Assembly: GCF_020026305.1 (NCBI RefSeq)
Contig: NZ_CP075691.1
Coordinates: 3,286,001-3,350,000 of the forward strand
Source: Streptomyces sp. 135
GTDB lineage: Bacteria > Actinomycetota > Actinomycetes > Streptomycetales > Streptomycetaceae
Length of the DNA: 64,000 bases
Direction: 5' to 3'
Shown piece by piece: positions 40,832-50,754 of this stretch. Under the pieces are notes generated by a model, which ran no database searches, was not told the DNA's origin, and worked only from the letters and a program-made list of their open reading frames with translations. The translations under genes and the position numbers were made by a program. The first letter of the stretch is position 1. Each line of letters opens with the position of its first letter.

Positions 40832-42465
40832 CTAGTTCGCGCCGAGCTTTCCGATCCAGCCGCTGACCGTGTCGTACCAGGACGTCAGCTGCTCCCAGTA
40901 ACCCTTCGTCGTGCCGATCCACTCCTGGAGCGGGCTGAACTCCCAGACCAGCCAGCTCGCCACGAAGAGGATGAGCAGCGTGAACAGGCAGCCCTTGAGG
41001 CAGCCGAGCCCGGGGATCTTCATCGGGTTGGCGCTGCGCTGACGCGGCTGCCTCGGCTCGCGCGCCGGGCGCGGGGCGGGCTGCTGGGGCGGCGGCGCCT
41101 GCGGGGCGCGGCGTACTGCTGCGGCTGGTGCTGGGGCTGCTGGTACGGCTGCGGCGCGGGGGGCTGCTGACGCCGGGCGCGCGGCTGCTGCGGCTCGGGG
41201 CGGGCCACCTGGCGCTGGGGGCGCCGGCGCAGCGGGTCCTCACTGGGGTCGAGGTACTGGACCTGGGTCTGGTCGTTGCGGTCGCGGGCCGCGCGCATCT
41301 GGTTCTGCCAGGGGTGCGGCTCGTTCGGGTCCGCCCCGGGGGCGCCCGGCGGGACCGGCGGCATGACCGCGGTCGGGTCGGCGGCGCCGGTGCTCGGCAG
41401 GACGGACGTCGGGTCGGCGTCGCCCGTGCCCTGGCCGGGGCCGCCGGTGTTCCGCATGACGCTCGTCGCCGCGTTCGGGTCGTACGAGCCAGCGGTGTTC
41501 GGCAGGACCTGCGTGGGGTCGGCGGCGCCGGGGGCGTCCGGCACGGGGGCCGGGGCCGGGTCGGGCATGAGCAGCGCGCCCACGCCCTCCGCGGCGGCGA
41601 TCTGCGCCGGGCTGGAGTGCACGCCGATGCCGTCGGCGACGACGCGCAGGGCCCGGGCGAGGTTCTCGGCGCTGGGGCGGCGGTCCGGGTTCTTGTCCAG
41701 GCAGCGCTCTATGACCGTCCACAGCGGATCGGGGACGGTCGAGGGGCGGCGCGGTTCGGCGCTGAGGTGCTGGTGCAGGACCTCGAGGGCCGAGCCCCCG
41801 CCGAACGGCGGCCGGCCGGTGACCAGCTCGTACAGCAGGATCCCGGCGCCGTAGATGTCGACGGCGCTGGTCTGCGGGCGGCCCTCGGCGGACTCCGGCG
41901 CGACGTACGCGGGCGTGCCGACGAACTCCTGGGTACGGGTGAGCCCCGGGGAGTCGGCGAGGCGCGCGATGCCGAAGTCGGTGAGCATCGGGTGCATGCC
42001 CTGGCCGTCCTGCTTGAGCAGGACGTTCGCCGGCTTCAGGTCGCGGTGCACGACGCCGTCGGCGTGGCTCGCGGCGAGCGCGTCGGCGATCTGGGCGGTC
42101 AGCAGGGCCGCCGCGACCGGCGTGAACGGGCCGTTCTCGCGCAGGTAGCGGTGCAGGTCGGGACCGTCGATCAGGTCCATGACCAGGGCGAGGAGGTCAC
42201 CCTCGACGACCAGGTCGCGCGTCCTGACGATGTTCTCGTGCGTCAGCCTGAGCAGGACGGACCGCTCCCTGAGGAAGCGCATCACGACGTCCGCGTCGTT
42301 GGCGAGCTCTTCCTTGAGGACCTTGATCGCTACGGTCTCGCCGGGCTGGCCGGCGACGGCCGCCTCGGCCCCGGCGGTCTCCCGCTGGCGGGCTCGCCAG
42401 ACGGTGCCCGTGGCGCCGCGTCCGAGCGGCTCCTCGAGCAGGTACTTGCTGCCTACCGGCCGCAC
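40832..42465 (-). CDS. pkaA: Membrane Ser/Thr protein kinase (PkaA-like), frameshifted near its C-terminus
   Basis: GTG at 42463-42465 with AGGGAG 8 nt upstream. Kinase domain about 6-285: EPLGRGATGTVWRAR, VAIKVLKEELAND, HRDLKPANVLL, DFGIARLAD, GTPAYVAPESAEG. A linker with repeated DPTxVLP/VMP units (ADPTQVLPNTAG, ADPTSVLPSTGA, DPTAVMPPVPP) follows, with candidate autophosphorylation threonines. The frame is lost near 41106; one extra base there joins it to QAPPPQQPAPRPAREPRQ, then the helix CLKGCLFTLLILFVASWLVW and an outside tail ending IGKLGAN. Corrected length ~544. PkaA is a known autophosphorylating streptomycete kinase; substrates are uncertain. Confidence 0.83.
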
Positions 42466-42889
42466 GTCATGCGCTCCCTGCTGATCTGACTGGCCCCCGC
42501 CGGACGCTGGTCCCGTCTGGTCCTGTCCGGGGGGCTGTACGAAGGTGTTCCGACCCACTGTAGTGCCGCCGGAGGGGCCACCGGCCGAACGGAAGCCGAC
42601 CGTTCGCCCGCCTGGGAGGGAGACGCTCTCCCGTGGCCATTGGTTGCCGCCGAGTTCCCGATGTGAGCTTCTTCCACGGGCTCCGGCCCCTGTCCCCAAC
42701 GGTCCAAGCAGGCACTTTTCCGAGCAGAGCCGACCAATCAAGATCACTTACGGGTGGCCGCCGGGCGTGTTGTCAGTGGCAGGTGCGAGGATGCCCCCAG
42801 TACTGGCCGACGTGCCCGTGTGCGGTGGGGGGAAACACAGCGCGAGTCCCCGTGCCGGGCGCCCAGCGCAGAAGGGACCGCTGACGGCG

Positions 42890-45800
42890 ATGCAGATCCG
42901 GCTGACCGTCCTCGGGCCGCGCAGCGGCCAGACCGAGCAGCAAGGCCGCCCCACGGGTGCGGCGGGGGCGCACGGCTCGTGTGACGTCCTGGTCACCGCC
43001 CCCGCGGGGACCGCGCTCGCCGCCGTCGCCTCCGGCCTCGCCACGGCCGTCGCGGGCAGCGAGAGCCCCCTCGTGCTGTACGCGGGCCCGGAGCGCCTGG
43101 ACGCCCAGCGGTGCACGCTCGGTGAGCCCCCCTTGATCGACGGCGCCGTGCTCTCGCTGGGGGCGCCCGCCGAGCCGGGGCCCGAACCGGCCGGGGCGGC
43201 CGCCCAGTTGCACGTGGTGGCGGGCCCCGACGCGGGCGGCGTTCATCTGCTGCACGGCGGCCAGATCCGGGTCGGCCGCTCGGCGGAGGCGGACGTCTCG
43301 CTGGACGACCCCGATGTCTCGCGGATGCACTGCGCGGTCACGCTCGCGGCGGACGGCCGCGTCACGGTCACGGACCTCGGTTCGACGAACGGCACGTCCG
43401 TGGACGGCAGGGAGGTCACCGACCGCCCCGTGCGGCTCGCCCCCGGCTCCCTGCTGCGCATCGGCGAATCGGCGCTCCGCCTGACGGACGGCGGCCTCGG
43501 CCCGGCGTCCGGCGCGGGCGGCGCCCTCTCGACGGCCCCGGACGGTGAGGGCCACGTGCGCGTGCGGGCCGCCGCGACCCCGCAGCCCGCCTTCCTCGCC
43601 CCCTCGCACTCCCAGGAGACGCCCGGTCATCACGCGTACGGCTCGGCGAACTGGGGAGCGGCGGGCGGGGACGGCACTGCGGGTGCTGTGGGTGCTGTGG
43701 GCGCTGCCGGTGTGCAGGGAACCTCAGGGGCGTACGGCGCTCAGGGGGCGTACGGGAGTGCGCAGACCCACGGCGGTGGCCATGGGGTGTACGGCCCGGC
43801 CGGCGGCGACCCCGGTGTCGTACCGGTGCGGGGCGGCGCGCCGGACGCCGAGCAGACCCGTCTCGGGACACCTCTGCGGGGCACGGCGGTGCCGCGCGGC
43901 CTGCGTCGACGCGGCGGCCTCTCGGCCTGGGCCCGCCGGCTGACCGGCGGCAGGGACGGCGGGCAGGGCCAGGACGCGCACGACGGGTACGAGGTGTACG
44001 ACCGGTACGACGCGCACGACGGCTACGAGGGACAGACGGGACACGCGGGCGGCGGTGACGGGGGCTTCGGAGCGTCGGAGCCCACTCCGGAGGAACTCGC
44101 CGTGGCCGCCGCCGCGCGGACGCCCGAGTCGTGGCCGGATCCCGCCGCCCTGCTGCTCACCGCGCTCGGCCCGGGGCCCCGCCTCTGGGAGCGCGGTCCG
44201 GCCCACCCGGAGTCCCTCGCGGTGCGGCTCGGCACGGTCGACCGGGCGGGCCCCGACGACCGGGGGCTGCTGCCCGCCGTGCCCGTCACCGTGAGTCTGC
44301 GCGAGGTGGGCGCGCTCGGCCTCGCCGGGCCCCGGGAGCGGCTGACCGGCCTGGCCAGGGCGGTCGTCGCCCAGCTCGGCGCGCTGCACTCCCCCGACTG
44401 CCTGGAGATCGTGCTGATCAGCACGGACCGCGCGCGCACCACCGAGGAGCGCACCGCGGAGTGGGCGTGGCTCGGGTGGCTCCCCCATCTGCGGCCCACG
44501 CACGGCCAGGACTGCCGCCTCCTGCTCGCCTACGACCGCGACCAGGCGGCCGCGCGCACGGACGAGCTGATCCGCCGCCTGGAGGACCGCATCGCCGACA
44601 GCGCCGACAGCACGGGCGGCACGGACAGTGGCGGTACGCCCGCCGCGGAGCCCGCGTCGCGCACCGTCGTCATCGTCGACGGCGACCCCGGTTCGGCCGG
44701 GCTGCGCGACGCCACGGTCCGGCTCGCCGGTGAGGGCGCGCGGGCCGGGATCCACGTCGTGTGCCTCGCCGAGACGGAGGCCGCCTCGCCGGCGTCGCCC
44801 GTCCTGGACACGTACGAGGCCGCCTGCTCGGTCTCGCCCCCCTTCCGGGCGTGCGGTGCCGTCGCTCTGCTCAGCGGTGACGTGGCGACCGCGCTGCGGC
44901 TGATGCGGACGGCGGGCGGCCGCCCCGCGGGGCATGGCACCGTCGCCGCGCTGGACGCGGTGTCGCCTGCCTGGGCCGAACGGTTCGCACGGGCGCTGGC
45001 GCCGCTGCGGACGGACGGCACGGCCGGTGAGGGCACGCGCGCGTGTCCGCGCCGCTGCCCCAGGCAGCCAGGCTGCTGGACGAGTTGGGCCTCGCCCGGG
45101 CCACACCCGCCTCGCTGATGGCGCGGTGGGCGGCGGCCGCGGACGATCCCGAGGCGCTCGGCGGGCGCGCCGTCGCCGTGCTCGGGGCGGGGCCGCGCGG
45201 ACCCGTCGTCGCCGACCTCGCGGCCGACGGGCCGCATCTGCTCGCCGAGGTCCCGCGGGCAGCGGGCGCACGGAGCTGCTGCGTTCCGTCGCCGCGTCGC
45301 TGGCCGCCGCGGAGCGGCCCGACCGGCTCGGCATCGTGCTCGTCGACGGCCGCGACAGCGGTGGCGGCGGCGCGGGGCGGCAGGGCGCGGGGCTCGGTGT
45401 CTGCACGGACCTCCCGCATGTCACGACCCATCTGGTGGCCAACGACCCGGTGCGGATGCGGGAGTTCGCGCAGTCCCTGACCGCCGAGCTGAAGCGGCGG
45501 GCCGAGCTGCTCGGCGTGCTCGGGTTCGCCGAGTGGCACACGCGGCGGGAGGTCTCGGGGCGGATGGTGGCGCAGCGGTCGCCGTCGTCCTCCGGGGCGG
45601 GCGGGGCGTCCTCCGGGGCGGTCTCCGGGGCGGGCGGTGCGGGTGGTTCCGCCGCCGCGCCCGGCCGGCCGTCCGACGGGGATCTGGAGGCGCCGCCGAG
45701 TTCCACGATGCGGCTGCGGCCCATGGCGGCGCGGCAGCGGGCCGAGCCCGGGCCTCCGCTGCCCCGGCTCGTGGTGCTCGTCGACGACTTCGACGCCCTG

Positions 45801-46268
45801 CTCGCGCCCGCCCTCGGCTCTCCGGGGCGGCCCGCGGCCGGTTCGGTCGTACGCGCCCTGGAGGCGGTCGCGCGGGACGGTGAGCGGCTCGGCGTGCACC
45901 TGGTGGCGACCACGGGGCGCAGTGAGCGGATACCGGAGACCGAGCTGGGGCAGCGGGCCTCGCTGCGGGTGGTCCTCGACGCGGTGACGGCGGGGCCGGA
46001 GGAGCCCGCGCCGGGCCGGGGCGAGCTGCGGTCCCCGGACGGCAGGGCCACGGCGTTCCAGGCGGGGCGGGTCACCGGCCGGATTCCCCGGACGGCGACG
46101 CTGCGGCCCACGGTTGTGCCGCTGGAGTGGGAGCGGATGGGGGATCCGCCGGCTCGGCGGCCCGTGCGGGAGTTGGGGAACGGGCCGACGGATCTGGCGC
46201 TGCTGGCCAGTGCTCTGGAGAGGGCGGCGCGGTCGGTGTCGGCGGATCAGGTGCCGTCGCTTTTGTAG
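42890..46268 (+). CDS. FHA-domain protein with EssC/EccC-like FtsK-type ATPase (two frameshifts in this sequence)
   Basis: ATG 42890-42892 (MQIRLTVLGPRSGQ); corrected length ~1126. Order: ~90-residue N-terminal domain, FHA domain (about 105-190: GGQIRVGRSAEADVSLDDPD, SRMHC, GSTNGTSVDG), a Gly/Ala/Tyr-rich linker, then ~420 onward the EssC/EccC core (GPRLWERGPAHPESLAVRLG, AVPVTVSLREVGALGLAGPR, ALHSPDCLEIVLIS) and one ATPase domain (RTELLRSVAASLAAAERPDR, Walker B LVVLVDDFDALL). Single missing bases near 45030 and 45261 are needed for continuity. The second falls in the P-loop, which when repaired reads VPRGSGRTE, with Arg for the usual Lys. FHA domains bind phosphothreonine, so PkaA/PkaB divergently encoded next door are the likely writers. 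ESX-type secretion genes are absent. Confidence 0.78.
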
Positions 46269-46346
46269 GCGGGCGGGGTTGGGTGTGCGGTGGCCTTGGT
46301 TCGGGGGACTGGCCTCGTTGTTCGGCTGCGGGTGCGTTGTGGCTGG

Positions 46347-46378
46347 GCGCGCAGTTCCCCGCGCCCCTTACGGGGCGC
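46347..46378. repeat. Third copy of the interspersed hairpin repeat, probable terminator
   Basis: GCGCGCAGTTCCCC followed by the hairpin GCGCCCC-TTAC-GGGGCGC (46361-46378). Same element as the two copies near 5.4-5.55 kb but in the other orientation. It lies between the convergent FHA/ATPase and oxidoreductase genes and probably ends both transcripts. Confidence 0.75.
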
Positions 46379-46394
46379 CGACCTGGGGTGCGTG

Positions 46395-46835
46395 TTAGCG
46401 GATCGTTGCTCCGTAGACCCTCTCCACCTCCATGGTGATCAGCACGCGGCGCTCCGCGACCATCACCGCGCGGTACTCGTCCCAGTCGGGGTGTTCGCCC
46501 GCGGCGTTGCGGTAGTACTCCACCAGGGCCTCGGCCTCGGGGCCGTGCGGGTCGGTGCCGGGGCCGGTGAGGGTGACCGTGCCCTCGGCGGTGGCCCAGG
46601 CCATGCCGTCGGGGTGGGTGACCTCCAGGGCTGCGCGCGGGTCCCTGCGCAGGTTGGTGGTCTTGGCGGTGCCCGCGGTGGTCGACACCTGGAGGCGGCC
46701 GGTGGCGCGGTCGTACGTCGGCAGGACCGGGGAGAGCTGGGGGCGGCCGTCGGACTTGATCGTGGCGAGGACTCCGAGGCGGCTCTCGGCGAGCAGCGCG
46801 TGCGGGTCGAAGGAGCCGTCGGTTGCGTCAGTCAT
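46395..46835 (-). CDS. PPOX-class (FMN/F420-dependent) oxidoreductase, split beta-barrel fold
   Basis: 146 residues from the ATG at 46833-46835. Segments typical of the pyridoxamine-phosphate-oxidase-like F420/FMN family: ALLAESRLGVLATIKSDGRP, QLSPVLPTYDRATGRLQVST, TAKTTNLRRDPRAALEVTHP. Reduces an unknown small molecule using a deazaflavin or flavin. Actinomycetes carry many such paralogues. The 190 bp to the next gene on the other strand (46836-47026) hold divergent promoters. Confidence 0.87.
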   Translation of the reverse strand: MTDATDGSFDPHALLAESRLGVLATIKSDGRPQLSPVLPTYDRATGRLQVSTTAGTAKTTNLRRDPRAALEVTHPDGMAWATAEGTVTLTGPGTDPHGPEAEALVEYYRNAAGEHPDWDEYRAVMVAERRVLITMEVERVYGATIR

Positions 46836-47026
46836 GCCGGGGCCAACCGGCGTCGGGTGGTGCCTATTCCCACCAGTGGTGTGACAAGGCGTGGCAAGGG
46901 ACGATGACGGCACGTCACAACGCCATCACGATCCACGAGTTGACACCGCAGGCCATCTTGCCGCCCCTCCCCGCGACGGCGTAGACCAGAGCGCACGGGA
47001 CATGCCAGGAAGAGAACGGGGCAGTG

Positions 47027-48430
47027 ATGCGCAGCACTCTTCGCAGGACACGCAGGACACCAGGGTCGCGGCAACGCCGGCGTGCCACCGCCAGGTTCAC
47101 CGCGGCCCTCGTCGCGGGCACGCTCGCGCTCACCGTCACCGCGTGCGGCGGCGACAGCGACGACGGGGACAAGTCGGACGAGGGCGGGGGCAAGGACGGC
47201 GGGGCGACGGTCCAGCTGCCCGAGCTGGACGGGCAGACCGTCTCGGTGTCCGCCGTGTGGGGCGGCTCGGAGCGCAAGGTCTTCCTGAAGGTTCTCGACG
47301 AGTTCGAGGAGAGGACGGGCGCCAAGGTCTCCTTCGTCCCCGCACAGGACCCCATCATCAGCTTCCTGGAGTCGAAGGTGGCGGGCGGGCAGCCGCCGGA
47401 CGTCGCGATGCTGCCGCAGGTCGGTGCGATCCAGCAGGCCGTGGCGAACAAGTGGGCCAAGCCGGTCGGCCCCGAGGCGCAGAAGGAGCTGGAGAAGAAC
47501 TACGCCAAGGGGTGGCAGAACCTCGGCGCGGTCGACGGCAAGCAGTACGGCGTGTACTTCAAGGCCGCCAACAAGTCGCTGATCTGGTACAACACGCGGG
47601 TCTTCGAGAACGCGGGCGTGAGCGAGCCGAAGACCTGGGACGACTTCATGAAGACGGCCCAGACGGTCTACGACTCCGGGGTGCCGCCGGTATCGGTGGC
47701 GGGCGCCGAGGCGTGGACCCTCACCGACTGGTTCGAGAACATCTACCTGTCGCAGGCGGGGCCGGAGAAGTACGACCAGCTCGCGCAGCACAAGATCAAG
47801 TGGACGGACCCGTCGGTCAAGGAGGCGCTGACCACGCTCGGTGAGCTGTTCGGGAAGAAGGGCTTCGTCGCGGGCGGCGCGGACGGCGCGTTGCAGACGG
47901 AGTTCCCGGCGTCCGTGAAGCAGACGTTCAAGGGCGGCGACCAGCCCAAGGCCGGCATGGTCTTCGAGGGCGACATGGTCTCCCTGCCGATCTCCGAGAC
48001 CAAGGCCGAGGTCGGCAAGGACGCCAAGGTGTTCCCCTTCCCGGCGGTCGGCGAGGAGTCCCCGGCGGTGGTCGGCGGTGACGCGGCCGTCGCGCTGAAG
48101 GACAGCAAGGGCGCGCAGGCGCTGCTGACCTATCTGGCCTCGCCGGACGCCGCGAGGATCTGGGCCGAGGCGGGCGGCTTCATCTCGCCGAACAAGAACC
48201 TGGACCTGGCGGCGTACCCGAACGACGTGCAGCGCGACATCGCCAAGGCGCTCATCGCGGCGGGCGACGACATCCGCTTCGACATGTCCGACCAGGCCCC
48301 GCAGTCCTTCGGCGGCACGCCGGGCAAGGGCGAGTGGAAGGCGCTGCAGGACTTCCTGAAGAACCCGAAGGACGTCGAGGGGACACAGAAGACGCTGGAG
48401 ACGGCCGCCGCCAAGGCCTACAAGGACTGA
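47027..48430 (+). CDS. Extracellular sugar-binding lipoprotein of an ABC importer
   Basis: 467 residues from the ATG at 47027 (GGGG 5 nt before it; the overlapping GTG at 47024 is an alternative). Signal peptide with lipobox TVTACGGDSDDG, then a Gly/Asp/Lys linker and a family-1 solute-binding fold (TVSVSAVWGGSERKVFLKVL, QPPDVAMLPQVGAIQQAV, YFKAANKSLIWYNTRVFENA). Captures an oligosaccharide outside the membrane for the two permeases downstream. Permease 1 resembles alpha-glucoside importers, but the sugar is unproven. First gene of a three-gene operon. Confidence 0.9.
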   Translation: MRSTLRRTRRTPGSRQRRRATARFTAALVAGTLALTVTACGGDSDDGDKSDEGGGKDGGATVQLPELDGQTVSVSAVWGGSERKVFLKVLDEFEERTGAKVSFVPAQDPIISFLESKVAGGQPPDVAMLPQVGAIQQAVANKWAKPVGPEAQKELEKNYAKGWQNLGAVDGKQYGVYFKAANKSLIWYNTRVFENAGVSEPKTWDDFMKTAQTVYDSGVPPVSVAGAEAWTLTDWFENIYLSQAGPEKYDQLAQHKIKWTDPSVKEALTTLGELFGKKGFVAGGADGALQTEFPASVKQTFKGGDQPKAGMVFEGDMVSLPISETKAEVGKDAKVFPFPAVGEESPAVVGGDAAVALKDSKGAQALLTYLASPDAARIWAEAGGFISPNKNLDLAAYPNDVQRDIAKALIAAGDDIRFDMSDQAPQSFGGTPGKGEWKALQDFLKNPKDVEGTQKTLETAAAKAYKD

Positions 48431-48434
48431 CGCG

Positions 48435-49781
48435 GTGGCGTCCGCGAACGCCGGGGGCACCCCCAAGGTCGTGCCCCCGGCCACGACTCCGCGCAAGAGC
48501 GTGACCGGCACCCGCAAGGCCGTGGCGGTGCTCTTCCTGCTGCCCGCCCTGGTGCTGCTCGGCGCGCTCGTCCTCTACCCCATCGGGTACTCGCTGTTCC
48601 GCAGCTTCTTCGACGAGTCGGGCGACTTCACGGCGTTCGGCAACTACAAGACGCTGTTCACGGACGACAGCATTCTGACCGCCATCAAGAACAACGCGAT
48701 CTGGGTGGTCGTGGCGCCCACGGTGGCGACCGCGCTCGGCCTGATCTTCGCGGTGCTGACCGAACGGGTGCGCTGGGGCACGGCGTTCAAGCTCGTCATC
48801 TTCATGCCGATGGCGATCTCGATGCTCGCCGCGGGCATCATCTTCCGGCTCGTGTACGAGTCGGATCCCGACCGCGGTGTCGCCAACGCCGTCGCGGTGA
48901 GCGTGCACGACACGTTCGCCGAGTCGTCGGCGTTCCCGCAGGCGCATCCCGCCATGAACTCGCCCCTGAAGGCGGCCGACGGCGGCGCGTTCATCACCAA
49001 GGAGCCGGTGCGGGCGGGCGAGCCGGTGGCGCTGCCGCTGACGGGCGTACCGCCGAACGAGATGCCGGACGAAGCGAAGGCCGCGAAGCCCGCGCAGGCC
49101 GATCCGGACCGGGTCACCGGTGCGACCTGGCAGGACTTCACGCGCGGCAAGGGCCGGGGCGAGCCCAACGCGCCCGACACCTCCGAGTTCGGTTACGCGG
49201 GCATCCGGATCGAGGCCGTCAAGGGCGGCGAGGTGGTCGCGTCCACCGAGGCGGCGGCGGACGGCACCTTCGCGCTGCCGAAGGAGGCCGACGGTGCCCA
49301 ACTGCGGTTCCCCGCATCGAACTTCCGCGAGCCGTACAACGGCGTCGACTGGCTCGGGCCGTCCCTGATCACACCGGCGGTCATCGGCTCGTACCTGTGG
49401 ATGTGGGCCGGTTTCGCGATGGTCCTGATCGCGGCGGGGCTCGCGAGCGTGCCGCGTGAGCTGCTTGAGGCGGCGCGGGTGGACGGTGCCAACGAGTGGC
49501 AGGTGTTCCGGCGGGTGACGGTGCCGCTGCTCGCGCCGGTCCTCGCGGTGGTGCTGGTCACGCTCATGATCAACGTACTGAAGATCTTCGACCTGGTCTT
49601 CGTGATCCCGCCGGGCTCGTCGAAGGACGATGCGAACGTCCTGGCGCTCCAGCTCTACAACTCGGCTTTCGGCGACCGTGACACGGGCGTGGCGAGCGCC
49701 ATCGCGATGCTTCTCTTCCTGCTGGTGATCCCGGTGATGCTGTTCAATATCCGGCGCATGCGGCGGGAGGCACGGCGATGA
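48435..49781 (+). CDS. Sugar ABC transporter permease 1 (MalF/AglF-like, with a large inserted external domain)
   Basis: 448 residues from a GTG 5 nt after the previous stop. First helix about 30-55, two or three more to residue ~140, then an extracytoplasmic insertion (~150-305) of ~150 residues. The insertion ends in a carboxypeptidase-regulatory-like sandwich (YAGIRIEAVKGGEVVASTEA, ADGTFALPKEADGAQLRFPA). Three final helices follow, with the EAA loop LEAARVDGANEWQVFRRVTV. Standard family-1 permeases are ~300 residues. AglF-type alpha-glucoside permeases carry a comparable insertion, hence the tentative substrate. Overlaps the next permease gene (ATGA). Confidence 0.88.
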   Translation: MASANAGGTPKVVPPATTPRKSVTGTRKAVAVLFLLPALVLLGALVLYPIGYSLFRSFFDESGDFTAFGNYKTLFTDDSILTAIKNNAIWVVVAPTVATALGLIFAVLTERVRWGTAFKLVIFMPMAISMLAAGIIFRLVYESDPDRGVANAVAVSVHDTFAESSAFPQAHPAMNSPLKAADGGAFITKEPVRAGEPVALPLTGVPPNEMPDEAKAAKPAQADPDRVTGATWQDFTRGKGRGEPNAPDTSEFGYAGIRIEAVKGGEVVASTEAAADGTFALPKEADGAQLRFPASNFREPYNGVDWLGPSLITPAVIGSYLWMWAGFAMVLIAAGLASVPRELLEAARVDGANEWQVFRRVTVPLLAPVLAVVLVTLMINVLKIFDLVFVIPPGSSKDDANVLALQLYNSAFGDRDTGVASAIAMLLFLLVIPVMLFNIRRMRREARR

Positions 49782-50662
49782 CGACGAACCGGGTGGAGAT
49801 CGTCAAGGCCAAGCAGTCCCTGGGCGGGCGGATCGCCTCCGCGCTGGGCGGGACCGCGCTGCGCGTGTTCCTGGTGCTGGTGGGTCTGTTCTGGCTGATG
49901 CCGACGATCGGGCTGCTCATCGGCTCGCTGCGGTCCTCCGCCGACATGAGCGAGAGCGGCTGGTGGAAGGTCTTCGGCGCGCCCTCGCAGATGACGCTGG
50001 ACAACTACGCGAACCTCCTCAAGGACGAGACGATCACCGACTCGCTCCTGGCCAGCGTCACGATCACCGTGCCGGCGACCCTGCTCGTCGTGATCCTCGG
50101 CTCGCTCGCGGGGTACGCGTTCGCGTGGATGGACTTCCCTGGGCGTGACTGGTGGTTCATCGCCGTGGTCGGGCTGCTCGTCGTGCCGGTGCAGGTGGCG
50201 CTGGTGCCGATCGCCGATCTCTTCGGCAAGATCGGCATCTTCGAGACGACGGTGGGCGTGGTCATCTTCCACGTGGCGTTCGGTCTGCCGTTCGCGATCT
50301 TCCTGCTGCGGAACTTCTTCGCGGAGATCCCCCGCGAACTGCTGGAGGCGGCGCGGCTGGACGGGGCGGGTGAGCTGCGGCTCTTCCTGCGGGTCGTGAT
50401 GCCGCTGGGGGCGCCGGCGATCGCCTCGCTCGGCATCTTCCAGTTCCTGTGGGTCTGGAACGACATGCTGATCGCGCTGATCTTCGCCGATTCGCAGAAT
50501 CCGCCGATCACGGTGGCGCTCCAGCAGCAGGTGCGGTTCTTCGGCGACAACGTGCACATTCTGGCGCCGGGGGCGTTCATCTCGATGGTGATTCCGCTGG
50601 CGGTGTTCTTCGCGTTCCAGCGGCAGTTCGTGTCGGGGGTGATGGCGGGTGCGGTGAAGTAG
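49778..50662 (+). CDS. Sugar ABC transporter permease 2 (MalG-like)
   Basis: 294 residues, six membrane helices, EAA loop ELLEAARLDGAGELRLFLRV, and QFLWVWNDMLIAL typical of MalG. The start overlaps the stop of permease 1. No ATPase gene follows; in streptomycetes a shared ATPase (MsiK) energises many such importers, so the system is probably complete. A terminator follows at 50705-50730. Confidence 0.92.
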   Translation: MTTNRVEIVKAKQSLGGRIASALGGTALRVFLVLVGLFWLMPTIGLLIGSLRSSADMSESGWWKVFGAPSQMTLDNYANLLKDETITDSLLASVTITVPATLLVVILGSLAGYAFAWMDFPGRDWWFIAVVGLLVVPVQVALVPIADLFGKIGIFETTVGVVIFHVAFGLPFAIFLLRNFFAEIPRELLEAARLDGAGELRLFLRVVMPLGAPAIASLGIFQFLWVWNDMLIALIFADSQNPPITVALQQQVRFFGDNVHILAPGAFISMVIPLAVFFAFQRQFVSGVMAGAVK

Positions 50663-50704
50663 CCGCCGCGTGGCGTGGAACGTCCGTCCGTACGTACGGT
50701 GAAT

Positions 50705-50730
50705 GGGGCGGCCCGTGGTTGGGCCGTCCC
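50705..50730 (+). terminator. Terminator of the sugar ABC operon
   Basis: Ten-bp stem GGGGCGGCCC with GGGCCGTCCC (one G-U) around a 6-nt loop, followed by GTTTCG. Forty-three nt past the last permease stop. Confidence 0.82.
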
Positions 50731-50754
50731 GTTTCGTTGCGGGGCGCCTCGGGG

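Noticed and set aside
46268..46390. Small gene between the FHA/ATPase gene and the oxidoreductase
   Set aside because: The open frames here are extensions of the neighbouring gene's shadow frames. The region is explained by the repeat/terminator at 46347-46378.
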